64,000 nucleotides of DNA from Flavobacteriales bacterium (GTDB lineage Bacteria; Bacteroidota; Bacteroidia; UBA10329), in the NCBI GenBank assembly GCA_016124845.1, contig WGMW01000016.1, positions 1 through 64,000 of the forward strand, read 5' to 3'. The first letter of the stretch is position 1. Each line of letters begins with the position of its first letter. The translations under genes and the position numbers were made by a program. Of this stretch, positions 44,286-52,263 are shown one piece after another. The notes under the pieces are model-generated. The model was not told where the DNA came from, ran no database searches, and was given only the letters and a program-made list of their open reading frames with translations.

Positions 44286-45182
44286 TTATGCCCGTGGATG
44301 GGCGAGTTTATAAATCTGCGTTAACTTCTCAATTGTATTGTGTGTGTACACCTGTGTTGCGGAAAGATTGGCGTGGCCGAGCAACTCTTTAATGGCATTG
44401 AGGTCTGCCCCATTATTGAGCATGTGGGTTGCAAACGTGTGCCTGAGAATATGTGGACTCTTCTTTCCAATGGTGGTTACTAATCGAAGGTACTTATTCA
44501 CTTTTCGATAAACAAATCCTTCCGACATCTGATTTCCGTGGTCGTCAATCAACAGATACTTGCTTGAATCTGAAGTCGAAAACTGCTGTTCGACAAGTTG
44601 ACGATATGCATGTACAAGGTCGATCATTTGCGAGGTTAACGGGATGATCCGTTCCTTATTTCGCTTTCCGAGAACCTTCAGCTCGTTTTTAGATTTATTA
44701 ACATTTGCCAGCTGTAGACCGATTAGTTCTGCCCGTCTCATTCCCGTGCAATAGAGCAACTCGATCAGCAACTTGTCGCGTACGCCTTCCACGCCCTCCC
44801 CGAATTCCATGCGATCGAGCAGATTCTCCATCTGCGCCTGCTCCAGAAAAAGTGGGAGTTTCTTTTTGGTTTTGAGAGATGTGATGCGCGCCATCGGGTT
44901 TTTGACCACAATGCCATTTCGCACCATATACTTATAAAATGACCGCAGACAGGAAATTTTGCGGTTTACCGTTGTTGCCTGAAGTTTCTCATCCTCCAAA
45001 ATGGAAACGATCCAGGAGCGGATGTCGTGATGATCGACCTCCTCAATGGAAGTGATCTGAAGATTCTCTGAGATGTGGTGGAGGAACTGCTCAAGGTCCT
45101 TTTGATAAGCAAGAACCGTGTGCTGGGAAAATCGTTTTTCCTTCTGGATGTAATCTATGAACCCCGCTACGATCTTCTCCAT
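44286..45182 (-). CDS. Tyrosine recombinase XerC-like
   Basis: 298 residues. The N-terminal SAM-like core-binding domain (FIDYIQKEKRFSQHTVLAYQKDLEQFL) and catalytic domain are complete: Arg in CTGMRRAEL (about 149), HILRHTFATH (about 243-252), GHANLSATQVYTH with the nucleophilic Tyr (about 278). It belongs to the XerC/D family that resolves chromosome dimers at dif. Being in the conserved xerC-hpf-tuf context, it is a housekeeping recombinase and not a mobile-element integrase. The rpsU terminator T tract runs directly into its ATG. Confidence 0.92.
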   Translation of the reverse strand: MEKIVAGFIDYIQKEKRFSQHTVLAYQKDLEQFLHHISENLQITSIEEVDHHDIRSWIVSILEDEKLQATTVNRKISCLRSFYKYMVRNGIVVKNPMARITSLKTKKKLPLFLEQAQMENLLDRMEFGEGVEGVRDKLLIELLYCTGMRRAELIGLQLANVNKSKNELKVLGKRNKERIIPLTSQMIDLVHAYRQLVEQQFSTSDSSKYLLIDDHGNQMSEGFVYRKVNKYLRLVTTIGKKSPHILRHTFATHMLNNGADLNAIKELLGHANLSATQVYTHNTIEKLTQIYKLAHPRA

Positions 45183-45219
45183 AAAAAAATTCCAGTCAGT
45201 ACTTGTCTAACTGGAATTT
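45183..45219 (-). terminator. Terminator of rpsU, abutting the xerC start
   Basis: On the minus strand AAATTCCAGT and ACTGGAATTT form a perfect 10-bp stem (45210-45219 with 45187-45196), 13-nt loop, then a T tract that ends at the A of the xerC ATG (45182). Confidence 0.85.
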
Positions 45220-45254
45220 GTATGATTTGTTTCAGCGTTGGCTGAAAATGAAGA

Positions 45255-45446
45255 CTACTCTTCTTCTTTTCTCAAAGACTGAACGTATGCAGCTTTTTTG
45301 ATCTCTGTTCTGCGGGCCACAGAAGGTTTCGTGTATTCCTTTCTGTTTCGCAGTTCGCGCATAGCACCTGTTTTGTCAAACTTACGCTTGAATTTCTTCA
45401 AACTTCTTTCGATGCTCTCGCCTTCTTTAACTGGAATGATCAACAT
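45255..45446 (-). CDS. rpsU: 30S ribosomal protein S21
   Basis: 63 residues, full S21: VKEGESIERSLKKFKRKFDKTGAMRELRNRKEYTKPSVAR. In Bacteroidota ribosomes, bS21 with bS18 and bS6 holds the 3' end of 16S rRNA and hides the anti-Shine-Dalgarno sequence. The gene has a strong Shine-Dalgarno (AAAGGAGGT) ending 7 nt before the ATG, the only one I noticed in the window. The published model is that S21-deficient ribosomes preferentially translate rpsU, giving autoregulation. It has its own promoter and terminator. Confidence 0.97.
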   Translation of the reverse strand: MLIIPVKEGESIERSLKKFKRKFDKTGAMRELRNRKEYTKPSVARRTEIKKAAYVQSLRKEEE

Positions 45447-45453
45447 GTCTTTT

Positions 45454-45462
45454 ACCTCCTTT
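45454..45462 (-). promoter_or_regulatory. Strong Shine-Dalgarno of rpsU
   Basis: AAAGGAGGT on the minus strand, complementary to the 16S rRNA 3' end, 7 nt before the rpsU ATG. Confidence 0.9.
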
Positions 45463-45478
45463 TGTTCAAAATGGGCTG

Positions 45479-45486
45479 CAAAGATA
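45479..45486 (-). promoter_or_regulatory. -7 promoter box of rpsU
   Basis: TATCTTTG on the minus strand (exact TAnnTTTG), about 33 nt before the ATG, leaving a leader long enough to carry the Shine-Dalgarno. Confidence 0.65.
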
Positions 45487-45505
45487 ACTTTTTCAATGAA
45501 TCGAA

Positions 45506-46648
45506 CTACCCTTTCAGAATATTCTTTGCGATAACGAGTTTCTGAATCTCAGACGTTCCTTCACCGATCGTGCAAAGCTTGCTGTCACGATAGTATTTCT
45601 CTGCTGGAAAATCCTTGGTGTAGCCATAGCCACCGAAGATCTGAACCGCCTCATTTCCTGCTCTTACAGCAACCTCCGAAGCGTAGTATTTCGCTATCGC
45701 GGATTTGGTGGTCACTTTTTCACCTCGGTTCTTGAGGTCAGCAGCTTGAAAGGTCAACAACTCAGCTGCTTCATATTCTGTATAAAGGTCTGCAAGTTTG
45801 AATCCGATGGCTTGGAAATTCGCGATCGGTTGTCCGAACTGCTCGCGCTCCTTGGCATACTTGGTTGCTGCGTGGATTGCACCGCGTGCAATTCCGAGTG
45901 AAAGAGCGGCAATAGAGATTCGGCCTCCATCCAGCACTTTCATTGCTTGGATGAATCCTTCACCTTCCTGACCGATCATGTTGCTTTCGTGTACGCGGCA
46001 ATCTTGGAAGATCAGCTCTGCGGTTTCTGATGCACGCATTCCCAACTTGTTCTCTTTCTTACCTGAAGAGAAACCCGGTGTTCCTTTTTCTACTGCGAAT
46101 GCGGTCATTCCGTGCGAATCTCCTTTCTCTCCCGTTCTGGTCATCACTACTGCGATGTCTCCAGAAATCGCATGCGTGATGAAGTTTTTGGCTCCATTGA
46201 TCACCCAGTATTCCCCATCCTTCACGGCCGTGGTGGCCATGCCTCCAGAATCTGAACCTGTGTTGTGCTCGGTAAGACCCCAAGCACCGATCCACTCGGC
46301 CGTGGCCAATTTTGGTAGCCATCTTTTCTTCTGTTCCTCGTTGGCATGCTGAAGTATGTGGCCAGTACATAGTGAGTTGTGTGCAGCCACCGAAAGGCCG
46401 ATACTTCCGCAAACGCTACTGATCTCGGTCAATGCAGTTACGTACTCGAAATAGCTAAGGCCCGCGCCACCATATTCCTCTGGAACCAAAATGCCCATTA
46501 GCCCCAACTTGCCCATTTCTTTGAAAAGAGGAACGGGGAATTCCTGCGATTCATCCCATTCCATCATTTTTGGACGGATGTTCTTCTCGGCAAAATCGCG
46601 ACACATGTCTGCGATCATCTTTTGGCTTTCGCTCTGTGAAAAATCCAT
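45506..46648 (-). CDS. Acyl-CoA dehydrogenase
   Basis: 380 residues, complete acyl-CoA dehydrogenase fold: N-terminal helices (DMCRDFAEKNIRPKMMEWDE), middle beta domain with AWGLTEHNTGSDSGGM and YWVINGAKNFITHA, and C-terminal helices ending LCTIGEGTSEIQKLVIAK, where the conserved Glu-Gly-Thr lies. It is an FAD enzyme that oxidises acyl-CoA to enoyl-CoA in fatty-acid or branched-chain amino-acid breakdown; chain-length preference is not readable. It stands alone with a -7-like TAAATTTA upstream. Confidence 0.95.
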   Translation of the reverse strand: MDFSQSESQKMIADMCRDFAEKNIRPKMMEWDESQEFPVPLFKEMGKLGLMGILVPEEYGGAGLSYFEYVTALTEISSVCGSIGLSVAAHNSLCTGHILQHANEEQKKRWLPKLATAEWIGAWGLTEHNTGSDSGGMATTAVKDGEYWVINGAKNFITHAISGDIAVVMTRTGEKGDSHGMTAFAVEKGTPGFSSGKKENKLGMRASETAELIFQDCRVHESNMIGQEGEGFIQAMKVLDGGRISIAALSLGIARGAIHAATKYAKEREQFGQPIANFQAIGFKLADLYTEYEAAELLTFQAADLKNRGEKVTTKSAIAKYYASEVAVRAGNEAVQIFGGYGYTKDFPAEKYYRDSKLCTIGEGTSEIQKLVIAKNILKG

Positions 46649-46683
46649 GTTAGGTTCAGTTCTAAATTTAGCCTTGTTGTACT

Positions 46684-46723
46684 GTTACGAATTTCGAATT
46701 GATTGCGAATATGACGAATACCG
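46684..46723. repeat. Degenerate TACGAAT-type repeat fragment
   Basis: gttacgaatttcgaattg followed by gcgaatatgacgaatacc resembles the left end of the inverted-repeat element at 6450-6575. It lies between the acyl-CoA dehydrogenase and apt genes. Confidence 0.35.
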
Positions 46724-46728
46724 AAACA

Positions 46729-47256
46729 TCAGTAGTTGACAAGGCTGTTAAAGTTATTTGAGTAGCGATTCAATTCTTCCCTGCCATTGAGGAAATCGAG
46801 GGTTACGATGAAGGCAAAGCCTGCCACCGTTCCGTTCTGTTTCTGAATGAGTTCTGCAGCTGCGCAGGCTGTTCCACCCGTAGCCAAGAGGTCATCATGG
46901 ATGAGCACATTCCAACCTGGTTGGATGGCATCGGTGTGCATTTCCACTTTGGCCGTTCCGTACTCCAATTCGTATTCATGCGAGATGGTCTGGTAAGGGA
47001 GTTTTCCCGCTTTGCGGACCGGAATGAAAGGTACTTTGAGCGCTTGCGCCACCATCATCCCAAAAAGGAAACCGCGACTTTCGACCCCAACAATGGCATC
47101 AACTTTCCAATCGGCCACTTGCGTGGCGATGCTTTCCGCAATCTCTGCACACAATTGATAATCCAGTAATATAGGAGTGATGTCCTTGAACAGAATTCCC
47201 GGTTTGGGGAAATCCGGAACATCGCGAATGGCGTCTTTAATGCGGGTTTGGAGCAT
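46729..47256 (-). CDS. apt: Adenine phosphoribosyltransferase
   Basis: 175 residues, full-length Apt. The PRPP-binding loop VLIHDDLLATGGTACAA (about 118-134), N-terminal FPKPGILFKDITPILLD and GVESRGFLFG segments are diagnostic. It salvages adenine to AMP using PRPP. A TAAAATTG box lies about 25 nt upstream of the ATG as a possible -7 element. Confidence 0.97.
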   Translation of the reverse strand: MLQTRIKDAIRDVPDFPKPGILFKDITPILLDYQLCAEIAESIATQVADWKVDAIVGVESRGFLFGMMVAQALKVPFIPVRKAGKLPYQTISHEYELEYGTAKVEMHTDAIQPGWNVLIHDDLLATGGTACAAAELIQKQNGTVAGFAFIVTLDFLNGREELNRYSNNFNSLVNY

Positions 47257-47340
47257 GCGTGTTTTACAGCAGGCTGCAATTTTACAATAACTTGAGGGAA
47301 TAGCGAAGGGCCATCAGCGAATAGCACAGCCAAGGCCAAA

Positions 47341-48243
47341 TTACTCTACCGTCAAGTATGGTTTCAGTCTGCCAAATACTTCCTCGTTTATGAGATGGAT
47401 CTTTTTGATCTGGTTGAGATCGGTGTAATTGCCATGCTGCTTCCTGTAGTTGGCGATGGCCTTGGCCTGATTCCAATCGATGTATGGATGATGCGCAAGT
47501 TCTTTGGCTTCGGCCGTGTTGATGTTGATTCGTTGGCGGATGGTTGTATCCAACTGAAGGCTTTCCAGAATTGGGAGGAAACGGGCAGAATCCATTCCAT
47601 AAACTTCGAGCAACTGCTCCTTTGAAACGTAGCCACCAAGCATATCGCGGTACTTGATGATGCGCTTGGAATAGGATGGACCAATGCCTTTCAGTTTCAC
47701 CAACTCGGTAGAATCTGCCGAATTGAGTTCCACCACGATCGGTTCGTATTTGGGTTTCTGCCATTTAGGTGGCGTTTCGAACTTGGGTGATTCTTCTGGA
47801 AGTTCTTGGATCTCGACATAGGGTTTGAGTTCTTCGTAACGTTCGTCATCCACCACAAAGAGTTTCTTGAGATCTTCCGGTTTTAGGAAAATAGCTCCTG
47901 CATTCCTATAGTTGATGATGGAAGCGGCCTGTTTGGGGCTGAAACCCAACGCTACCCAACCTATACTGTCCAATGTATTGGGATCGAAAGCAAACAGCTC
48001 CCTTGTTTCTGGAATCCAAGGCTTGTGATCGTCCTCTTTTTCCTCCAACGAATCGGTTTTCTCAACAAACGCCAATATCTGAGGGCCGAACTTGAGACGT
48101 ACTTCCTGCCAATCGTCTTTATAGAATAAACGTTGGCACATGTTGAAACCGATCAATCCAATAAGAAAAACTATCAGAACGATAATGGCGTTCCGCTCGC
48201 TTTTGTGAAAGGAAAGGTATTCCTTGAACCAGTCTGGTACCAT
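47341..48243 (-). CDS. ComEA-like helix-hairpin-helix membrane protein
   Basis: 300 residues. A transmembrane helix (about 18-37) is followed by three helix-hairpin-helix repeats: FDPNTLDSIGWVALGFSPKQAASIINYR (about 90-118), LNSADSTELVKLKGIGPSYSKRIIKYRDMLGGY (about 173-205) and INTAEAKELAHHPYIDWNQAKAIANYRKQHG (about 238-270). ComEA-type domains bind DNA without sequence specificity; in competent bacteria they pull DNA across the envelope. Whether this lineage takes up DNA is unknown. The gene is single, between apt and the alanine symporter. Confidence 0.88.
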   Translation of the reverse strand: MVPDWFKEYLSFHKSERNAIIVLIVFLIGLIGFNMCQRLFYKDDWQEVRLKFGPQILAFVEKTDSLEEKEDDHKPWIPETRELFAFDPNTLDSIGWVALGFSPKQAASIINYRNAGAIFLKPEDLKKLFVVDDERYEELKPYVEIQELPEESPKFETPPKWQKPKYEPIVVELNSADSTELVKLKGIGPSYSKRIIKYRDMLGGYVSKEQLLEVYGMDSARFLPILESLQLDTTIRQRININTAEAKELAHHPYIDWNQAKAIANYRKQHGNYTDLNQIKKIHLINEEVFGRLKPYLTVE

Positions 48244-48296
48244 GTTCCTGATTTAACAGAAACAAAGTTTATGAATTATTCAATAATGTGGAAACG

Positions 48297-49889
48297 TTAT
48301 TTCCCTTTTATTGCCTCGAGGTACCTGCCCAACTCTTGCTTGACGTATGGGGCGAGGAGGAAGAGACCGATCATGTTAGGGACCATCATGGCAAAGATCA
48401 TGGCATCGGAGAAGCCGAGCACGTTGCCCATGTTGGATGCTGCACCGACAATGACAAAGAGGCAGAAAAGGACCTTGTACACGATCTCGTTGGTGCGGGT
48501 CTTTCCAAAGAGGAATGTCCAGGATTGTAGGCCGTAATACGACCATGAGATCATAGTAGAGAAGGCGAACAGCACCACGGCCACCGTAAGCACATAAGAG
48601 AAATGTGGGATGGCACTATCGAAAATGTGAGTCGTCAGATCGACCCCTGAGAGTGTTCCCACCCCATCGATAACCGCATTTCCATCTGCATTTCCGTACT
48701 CAAACAACCCATTAATGTTGTAAATCACGATGACAAGGGCTGTCATGGTACAGATGACCACGGTGTCTATAAATGGTTCGAGCAAGGCCACGATGCCCTC
48801 GGAAGCCGCATGCTTGGTCTTAACGGCCGAGTGAGCAATGGCGGCCGAGCCGATTCCGGCCTCATTGGAGAAGGCCGCCCTGCGGAAGCCTTGAATGAGC
48901 ACTCCGACCGCACCACCTGCAATACCAACTCCTGTAAAAGCTCCGCTGAAAATGGCCGAAAATGCGGCTGGAATGTGCTCGGCATTCATGAAGATGATAA
49001 CGAGCGCGGCACCCACGTAAATGACCGCCATGAACGGTACGATCTTCTCGGTAACCGATGCGATACGCTGAATACCACCCAAGATGACCACGGCCACCAG
49101 TGCTGCGAGGATTATTCCGAAGACAGTTCCTCCGTAAGCTGACTCAACTCCAATGGAATTGAGGAAAATGCTTGCCGCCTGATTGGACTGGAACATGTTA
49201 CCGCCACCGAACGAACCGCCCACGCACATGATGGCGAAAAGAGTTGCCAACACTTTTCCAAGACCCGCCATGTTCTTCAGAGAGAGTCCTTTGGAGAGGT
49301 AATACATCGGACCTCCGTACACACGGCCGTTGGCATCTACCTCACGGAATTTGACACCAAGGGTACATTCTACAAACTTGGACGACATGCCGAGAAGTCC
49401 AGCAAGAATCATCCAAAACGTGGCACCCGGACCTCCGATGGCCACGGCCACGGCCACTCCAGCAATGTTTCCAAGGCCAACCGTTGCTGACAATGCTGCC
49501 GTAAGCGCCTGAAAGTGATTCACTTCGCCATCGGCACCTTCCACACGGATGGTATCGGGTTCGTCTCCTCCAACTATGTTCAGGTCAGACGGCAATTCTT
49601 CCACGTGCTCGTACTTGCCACGAACGGTGTTCACGGCCACTCCGAACAAGCGAAGCCCAGGAACTTTGAAAACCACAGTGAAATACAACGCCCCCAAAAT
49701 GAGCGGAAACAGAACCCAGAACACTTTAATGTCGTCTGTGAATGGAATCTGGTAGAAGATGGCTTCGACAAACCAACCTGTGGCGACACCGAAGTAGTAG
49801 TCGATCTTTTCGTCCAAACCCATTGCGTCCTGCGCAAAGGTGAACATGGGTGCCAAGGTTGCTGTAAAAAGTGCAAATAGTTGCTTCAT
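48297..49889 (-). CDS. AGCS-family sodium:alanine symporter
   Basis: 530 residues with about ten membrane segments. The family signatures GATFWMILAGLLGMSSKFVECTLGVKFRE and the AAFSNEAGIGSAAIAHSA motif are clear. It imports alanine or glycine with Na+. An extra N-terminal hydrophobic segment (MKQLFALFTATLAPMFTFAQ) looks like a signal peptide, a trait of Bacteroidota members. ATG at 49889 is chosen over 49931. Confidence 0.92.
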   Translation of the reverse strand: MKQLFALFTATLAPMFTFAQDAMGLDEKIDYYFGVATGWFVEAIFYQIPFTDDIKVFWVLFPLILGALYFTVVFKVPGLRLFGVAVNTVRGKYEHVEELPSDLNIVGGDEPDTIRVEGADGEVNHFQALTAALSATVGLGNIAGVAVAVAIGGPGATFWMILAGLLGMSSKFVECTLGVKFREVDANGRVYGGPMYYLSKGLSLKNMAGLGKVLATLFAIMCVGGSFGGGNMFQSNQAASIFLNSIGVESAYGGTVFGIILAALVAVVILGGIQRIASVTEKIVPFMAVIYVGAALVIIFMNAEHIPAAFSAIFSGAFTGVGIAGGAVGVLIQGFRRAAFSNEAGIGSAAIAHSAVKTKHAASEGIVALLEPFIDTVVICTMTALVIVIYNINGLFEYGNADGNAVIDGVGTLSGVDLTTHIFDSAIPHFSYVLTVAVVLFAFSTMISWSYYGLQSWTFLFGKTRTNEIVYKVLFCLFVIVGAASNMGNVLGFSDAMIFAMMVPNMIGLFLLAPYVKQELGRYLEAIKGK

Positions 49890-49989
49890 AAAGTTTGTGT
49901 TATTCTTGGTTGAAAAGATGGTTAAGGACAAATGTAACGGTTTGGTCGGATGCCTTGCGGTTATTGCACCGAGATGATGATGGAGATGG

Positions 49990-50070
49990 TGAGATGCGCA
50001 GAGACGTCTTGGTGTAAAATGCTTGGCAAACCCTCTGTGTCACTCTCTTTCTCAAGAAATCTCTGTGAAA
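49990..50070. repeat. Degenerate CAGAGAC/CTCTGTG repeat
   Basis: GCGCAGAGACG, CCTCTGTGTCACTCTC and AATCTCTGTG words lie in the gap between the symporter and RmlD-like genes, echoing the inverted repeat at 21911-21997. Confidence 0.35.
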
Positions 50071-50075
50071 CAAAC

Positions 50076-50987
50076 TCAGCCCTTCATGGCCTCCATCTGC
50101 TTTTCCATCAAAGCAATGCCTTCCACAAAACTGTGCGGATCGTAACCGAGTTCGCGTCTTGCCTTATCAAGAATGAATCCCGTGACAGGTGGTCGCCTGG
50201 CGGGTTGATTGAGCGTTTCGGATGAAACTGGATTGATGAGGCTTTTATCCAAACCATAATAATCGGCCACAGTACGCACCAATTCCACAATTGACATTTG
50301 ATCCTTCCCTGAAACGTTGTAAATTCCTGTGGCATTCTTCTCAACAGCTAAAATACATCCATCTGCAAGGTCTTCTGCCAGGGTCGGTGAGCGGAACTGG
50401 TCATCAACCACATTGATGGGATTCCCTTTCTCCAACGCGCCCTTTGCCCAAAGCACAATATTGGAACGGCTCATATTATCCACGATTCCATAAACGAGAA
50501 CGGTACGAAGAATGGCCCAACGCAGCTTGCTTTTCTGAACGATCTGCTCGCCTTTCCATTTTGCCATTCCATAATAGCTGAGCGGATCGGCAACGCCTTC
50601 CTCATCATACGGACCTTCTTTGCCATTGAAAATGAAATCGGTGGAAATGTGTACCAAATGGCAATCGTTGCGCTCAGCCGCATCCACGATGTACCGAACG
50701 GCATCCACATTTGCACGGTCGCATGCCTCATGGTCGAGTTCGCAGTCGTCCACCTGCGTCATAGCGGCTGTGTGAATGATATGGTCGGGTTTTACCTGGT
50801 CGATGACCCTGTCAACATCCGCTCGCTCACAAATATCCATGGAAAAATAGGTGTAGCCCGATTGATCGAGCAGTCGATTCTCACCACGAGCGGTGGCAAT
50901 GAGTTCTACGTCATCGCGGACTTTGAGTTTGTAAACGAGTTTCTGCCCCAACAATCCGTTGGAACCTGTAACCAGAATCTTCTTCAC
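50076..50987 (-). CDS. RmlD-like dTDP-4-dehydrorhamnose reductase / SDR
   Basis: 303 residues, extended SDR of the RmlD substrate-binding family: TGSNGLLGQKLV Rossmann loop (about 7-18), HISTDFIFNG with the catalytic Thr/Ser, and the YGMAKWKGE motif (YxxxK, about 148-156). RmlD makes dTDP-rhamnose, but no other rhamnose genes are present, so the sugar substrate is uncertain. The start codon is GTG, 1 nt after the K+ channel stop. It is last in the DUF2851-PspC-K+ channel operon. Confidence 0.85.
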   Translation of the reverse strand: MKKILVTGSNGLLGQKLVYKLKVRDDVELIATARGENRLLDQSGYTYFSMDICERADVDRVIDQVKPDHIIHTAAMTQVDDCELDHEACDRANVDAVRYIVDAAERNDCHLVHISTDFIFNGKEGPYDEEGVADPLSYYGMAKWKGEQIVQKSKLRWAILRTVLVYGIVDNMSRSNIVLWAKGALEKGNPINVVDDQFRSPTLAEDLADGCILAVEKNATGIYNVSGKDQMSIVELVRTVADYYGLDKSLINPVSSETLNQPARRPPVTGFILDKARRELGYDPHSFVEGIALMEKQMEAMKG

Positions 50988-50988
50988 G

Positions 50989-51996
50989 TCAATTTTTGGT
51001 TATATCGTTTTTCATGTTCTTGATCTCTTCGAACGTACCGAGAACAAACAGTTTTGACCCTTTCTGAATGAGGGTGTCAGGGGTTGGATTGAACACATAT
51101 TCGCCATCCTCGGTCTTGAATCCAACGATGTTTGCTCCCCACTTTTTACGCACATCCAGATCCATGATGCTCTTACCGAAATAACTTTTCGGCAAGGCCT
51201 GACACGGAATCTCTTCAATATGCGTCTCGACCGTTGATTGACCGATGAGCAGGTCAATGAACTCCACCACATCGGGTTTTACCACCAGCTGCGCCATGTG
51301 CGCACCTCCGACACGGTCGGGCATGATGACGTTATTTACTCCCGCATGTCGGAGCTTGGTATCTGAATTGTCCTCCGATGCTCGGCTGATGATCTTGATG
51401 TTCGGATTATTGACCCGCGCTGTAAGCACCACAAACAAATTATCCGCATCGTTCGGAAGTGCCGAGATCAGCGCACGCGCATCTTTGATTCCCGCACGCA
51501 TCAACACCTCATCCTGCGTAGCATCGCCTTCCACATAAAGGATCTTATCTGCTTCCATCAGATCGGAGATGATGGCCTTGTCCTTTTCCACCACTACGCA
51601 ATGCTCTCCATGTTCGGCCAAGGTCTGATACGCCTGTTTACCGTTGCGCCCGTAGCCGCAAATGATCGTATGATTTTTCAATTTATTGATGGATCGGTCC
51701 ACGCGAATGTGTAATAGCAGTCTTCTGAATTCGCCATCGATCACATATCTGGTGACCTCCGTGATGGTGTACGCGAATGTACCGAAACTGCCCAGTATGA
51801 GAAATATGGTGAAGATCCGTCCTTCATGCGTCAGCGGCCTTACCTCATTGAAACCCACCGTGCTAATGGTAATGACGGTCATGTAAAGCGCCTCGAAAAA
51901 ATCGTAGTGCTCCAGAAACATGAACCCCACCACGCCTGTAACGAAGAGCGCCAGAATGATGGCAAACGGGAAGTAGATGGACCGCATTCGTTTCAT
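50989..51996 (-). CDS. Two-helix K+ channel with RCK domains
   Basis: 335 residues. Two membrane helices (about 8-28 and 62-88) flank a pore loop with filter TISTVGFNEV in place of the usual TVGYGD. RCK_N follows (HTIICGYGRNGKQAYQTL, GDATQDEVLMRAGI, about 110-230) and RCK_C (about 245-335). This is the MthK/Kch-type architecture; Phe for Tyr and Asn-Glu for Gly-Asp in the filter recur in some prokaryotic channels. It probably passes K+ under control of a cytoplasmic ligand. Confidence 0.88.
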   Translation of the reverse strand: MKRMRSIYFPFAIILALFVTGVVGFMFLEHYDFFEALYMTVITISTVGFNEVRPLTHEGRIFTIFLILGSFGTFAYTITEVTRYVIDGEFRRLLLHIRVDRSINKLKNHTIICGYGRNGKQAYQTLAEHGEHCVVVEKDKAIISDLMEADKILYVEGDATQDEVLMRAGIKDARALISALPNDADNLFVVLTARVNNPNIKIISRASEDNSDTKLRHAGVNNVIMPDRVGGAHMAQLVVKPDVVEFIDLLIGQSTVETHIEEIPCQALPKSYFGKSIMDLDVRKKWGANIVGFKTEDGEYVFNPTPDTLIQKGSKLFVLGTFEEIKNMKNDITKN

Positions 51997-52020
51997 AGCG
52001 GCACTAAAGAAACGGATTCG

Positions 52021-52263
52021 TCAGAGATCCCAAACACTACTTCGCTTATGCAAGGTAGGTTTGAAATAGTGCTTGTGTTCGAGGATGAACGAAGCGATGA
52101 AATAAACGATGATCGGACTGCCGAACGTGAAGAACGACAGATAAATGAAATACATGCGGATGCTGGTGGCCTTGATACCGAGCTTGTCGCCCAGCCACGA
52201 GCACACCCCGAAAAGTTGAAATTCGAACAGCGAAACAACCTTGTTTTTCTCCTCAGAACTCAT
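52021..52263 (-). CDS. PspC-domain small membrane protein
   Basis: 80 residues with the PspC pattern LFGVCSWLGDKLGIKATSIRMYFIYLSF then a second hydrophobic segment ending FILEHKHYFK. The family is linked to envelope stress but many members are uncharacterised. It overlaps the DUF2851 gene by 4 nt (ATGA) and lies 24 bp before the K+ channel gene. Confidence 0.8.
   Translation of the reverse strand: MSSEEKNKVVSLFEFQLFGVCSWLGDKLGIKATSIRMYFIYLSFFTFGSPIIVYFIASFILEHKHYFKPTLHKRSSVWDL

Noticed and set aside
44286-45182. Integrase of a mobile element
   Set aside because: The tyrosine recombinase sits in the conserved xerC-hpf-tuf order and fits the housekeeping XerC family; no element ends surround it.
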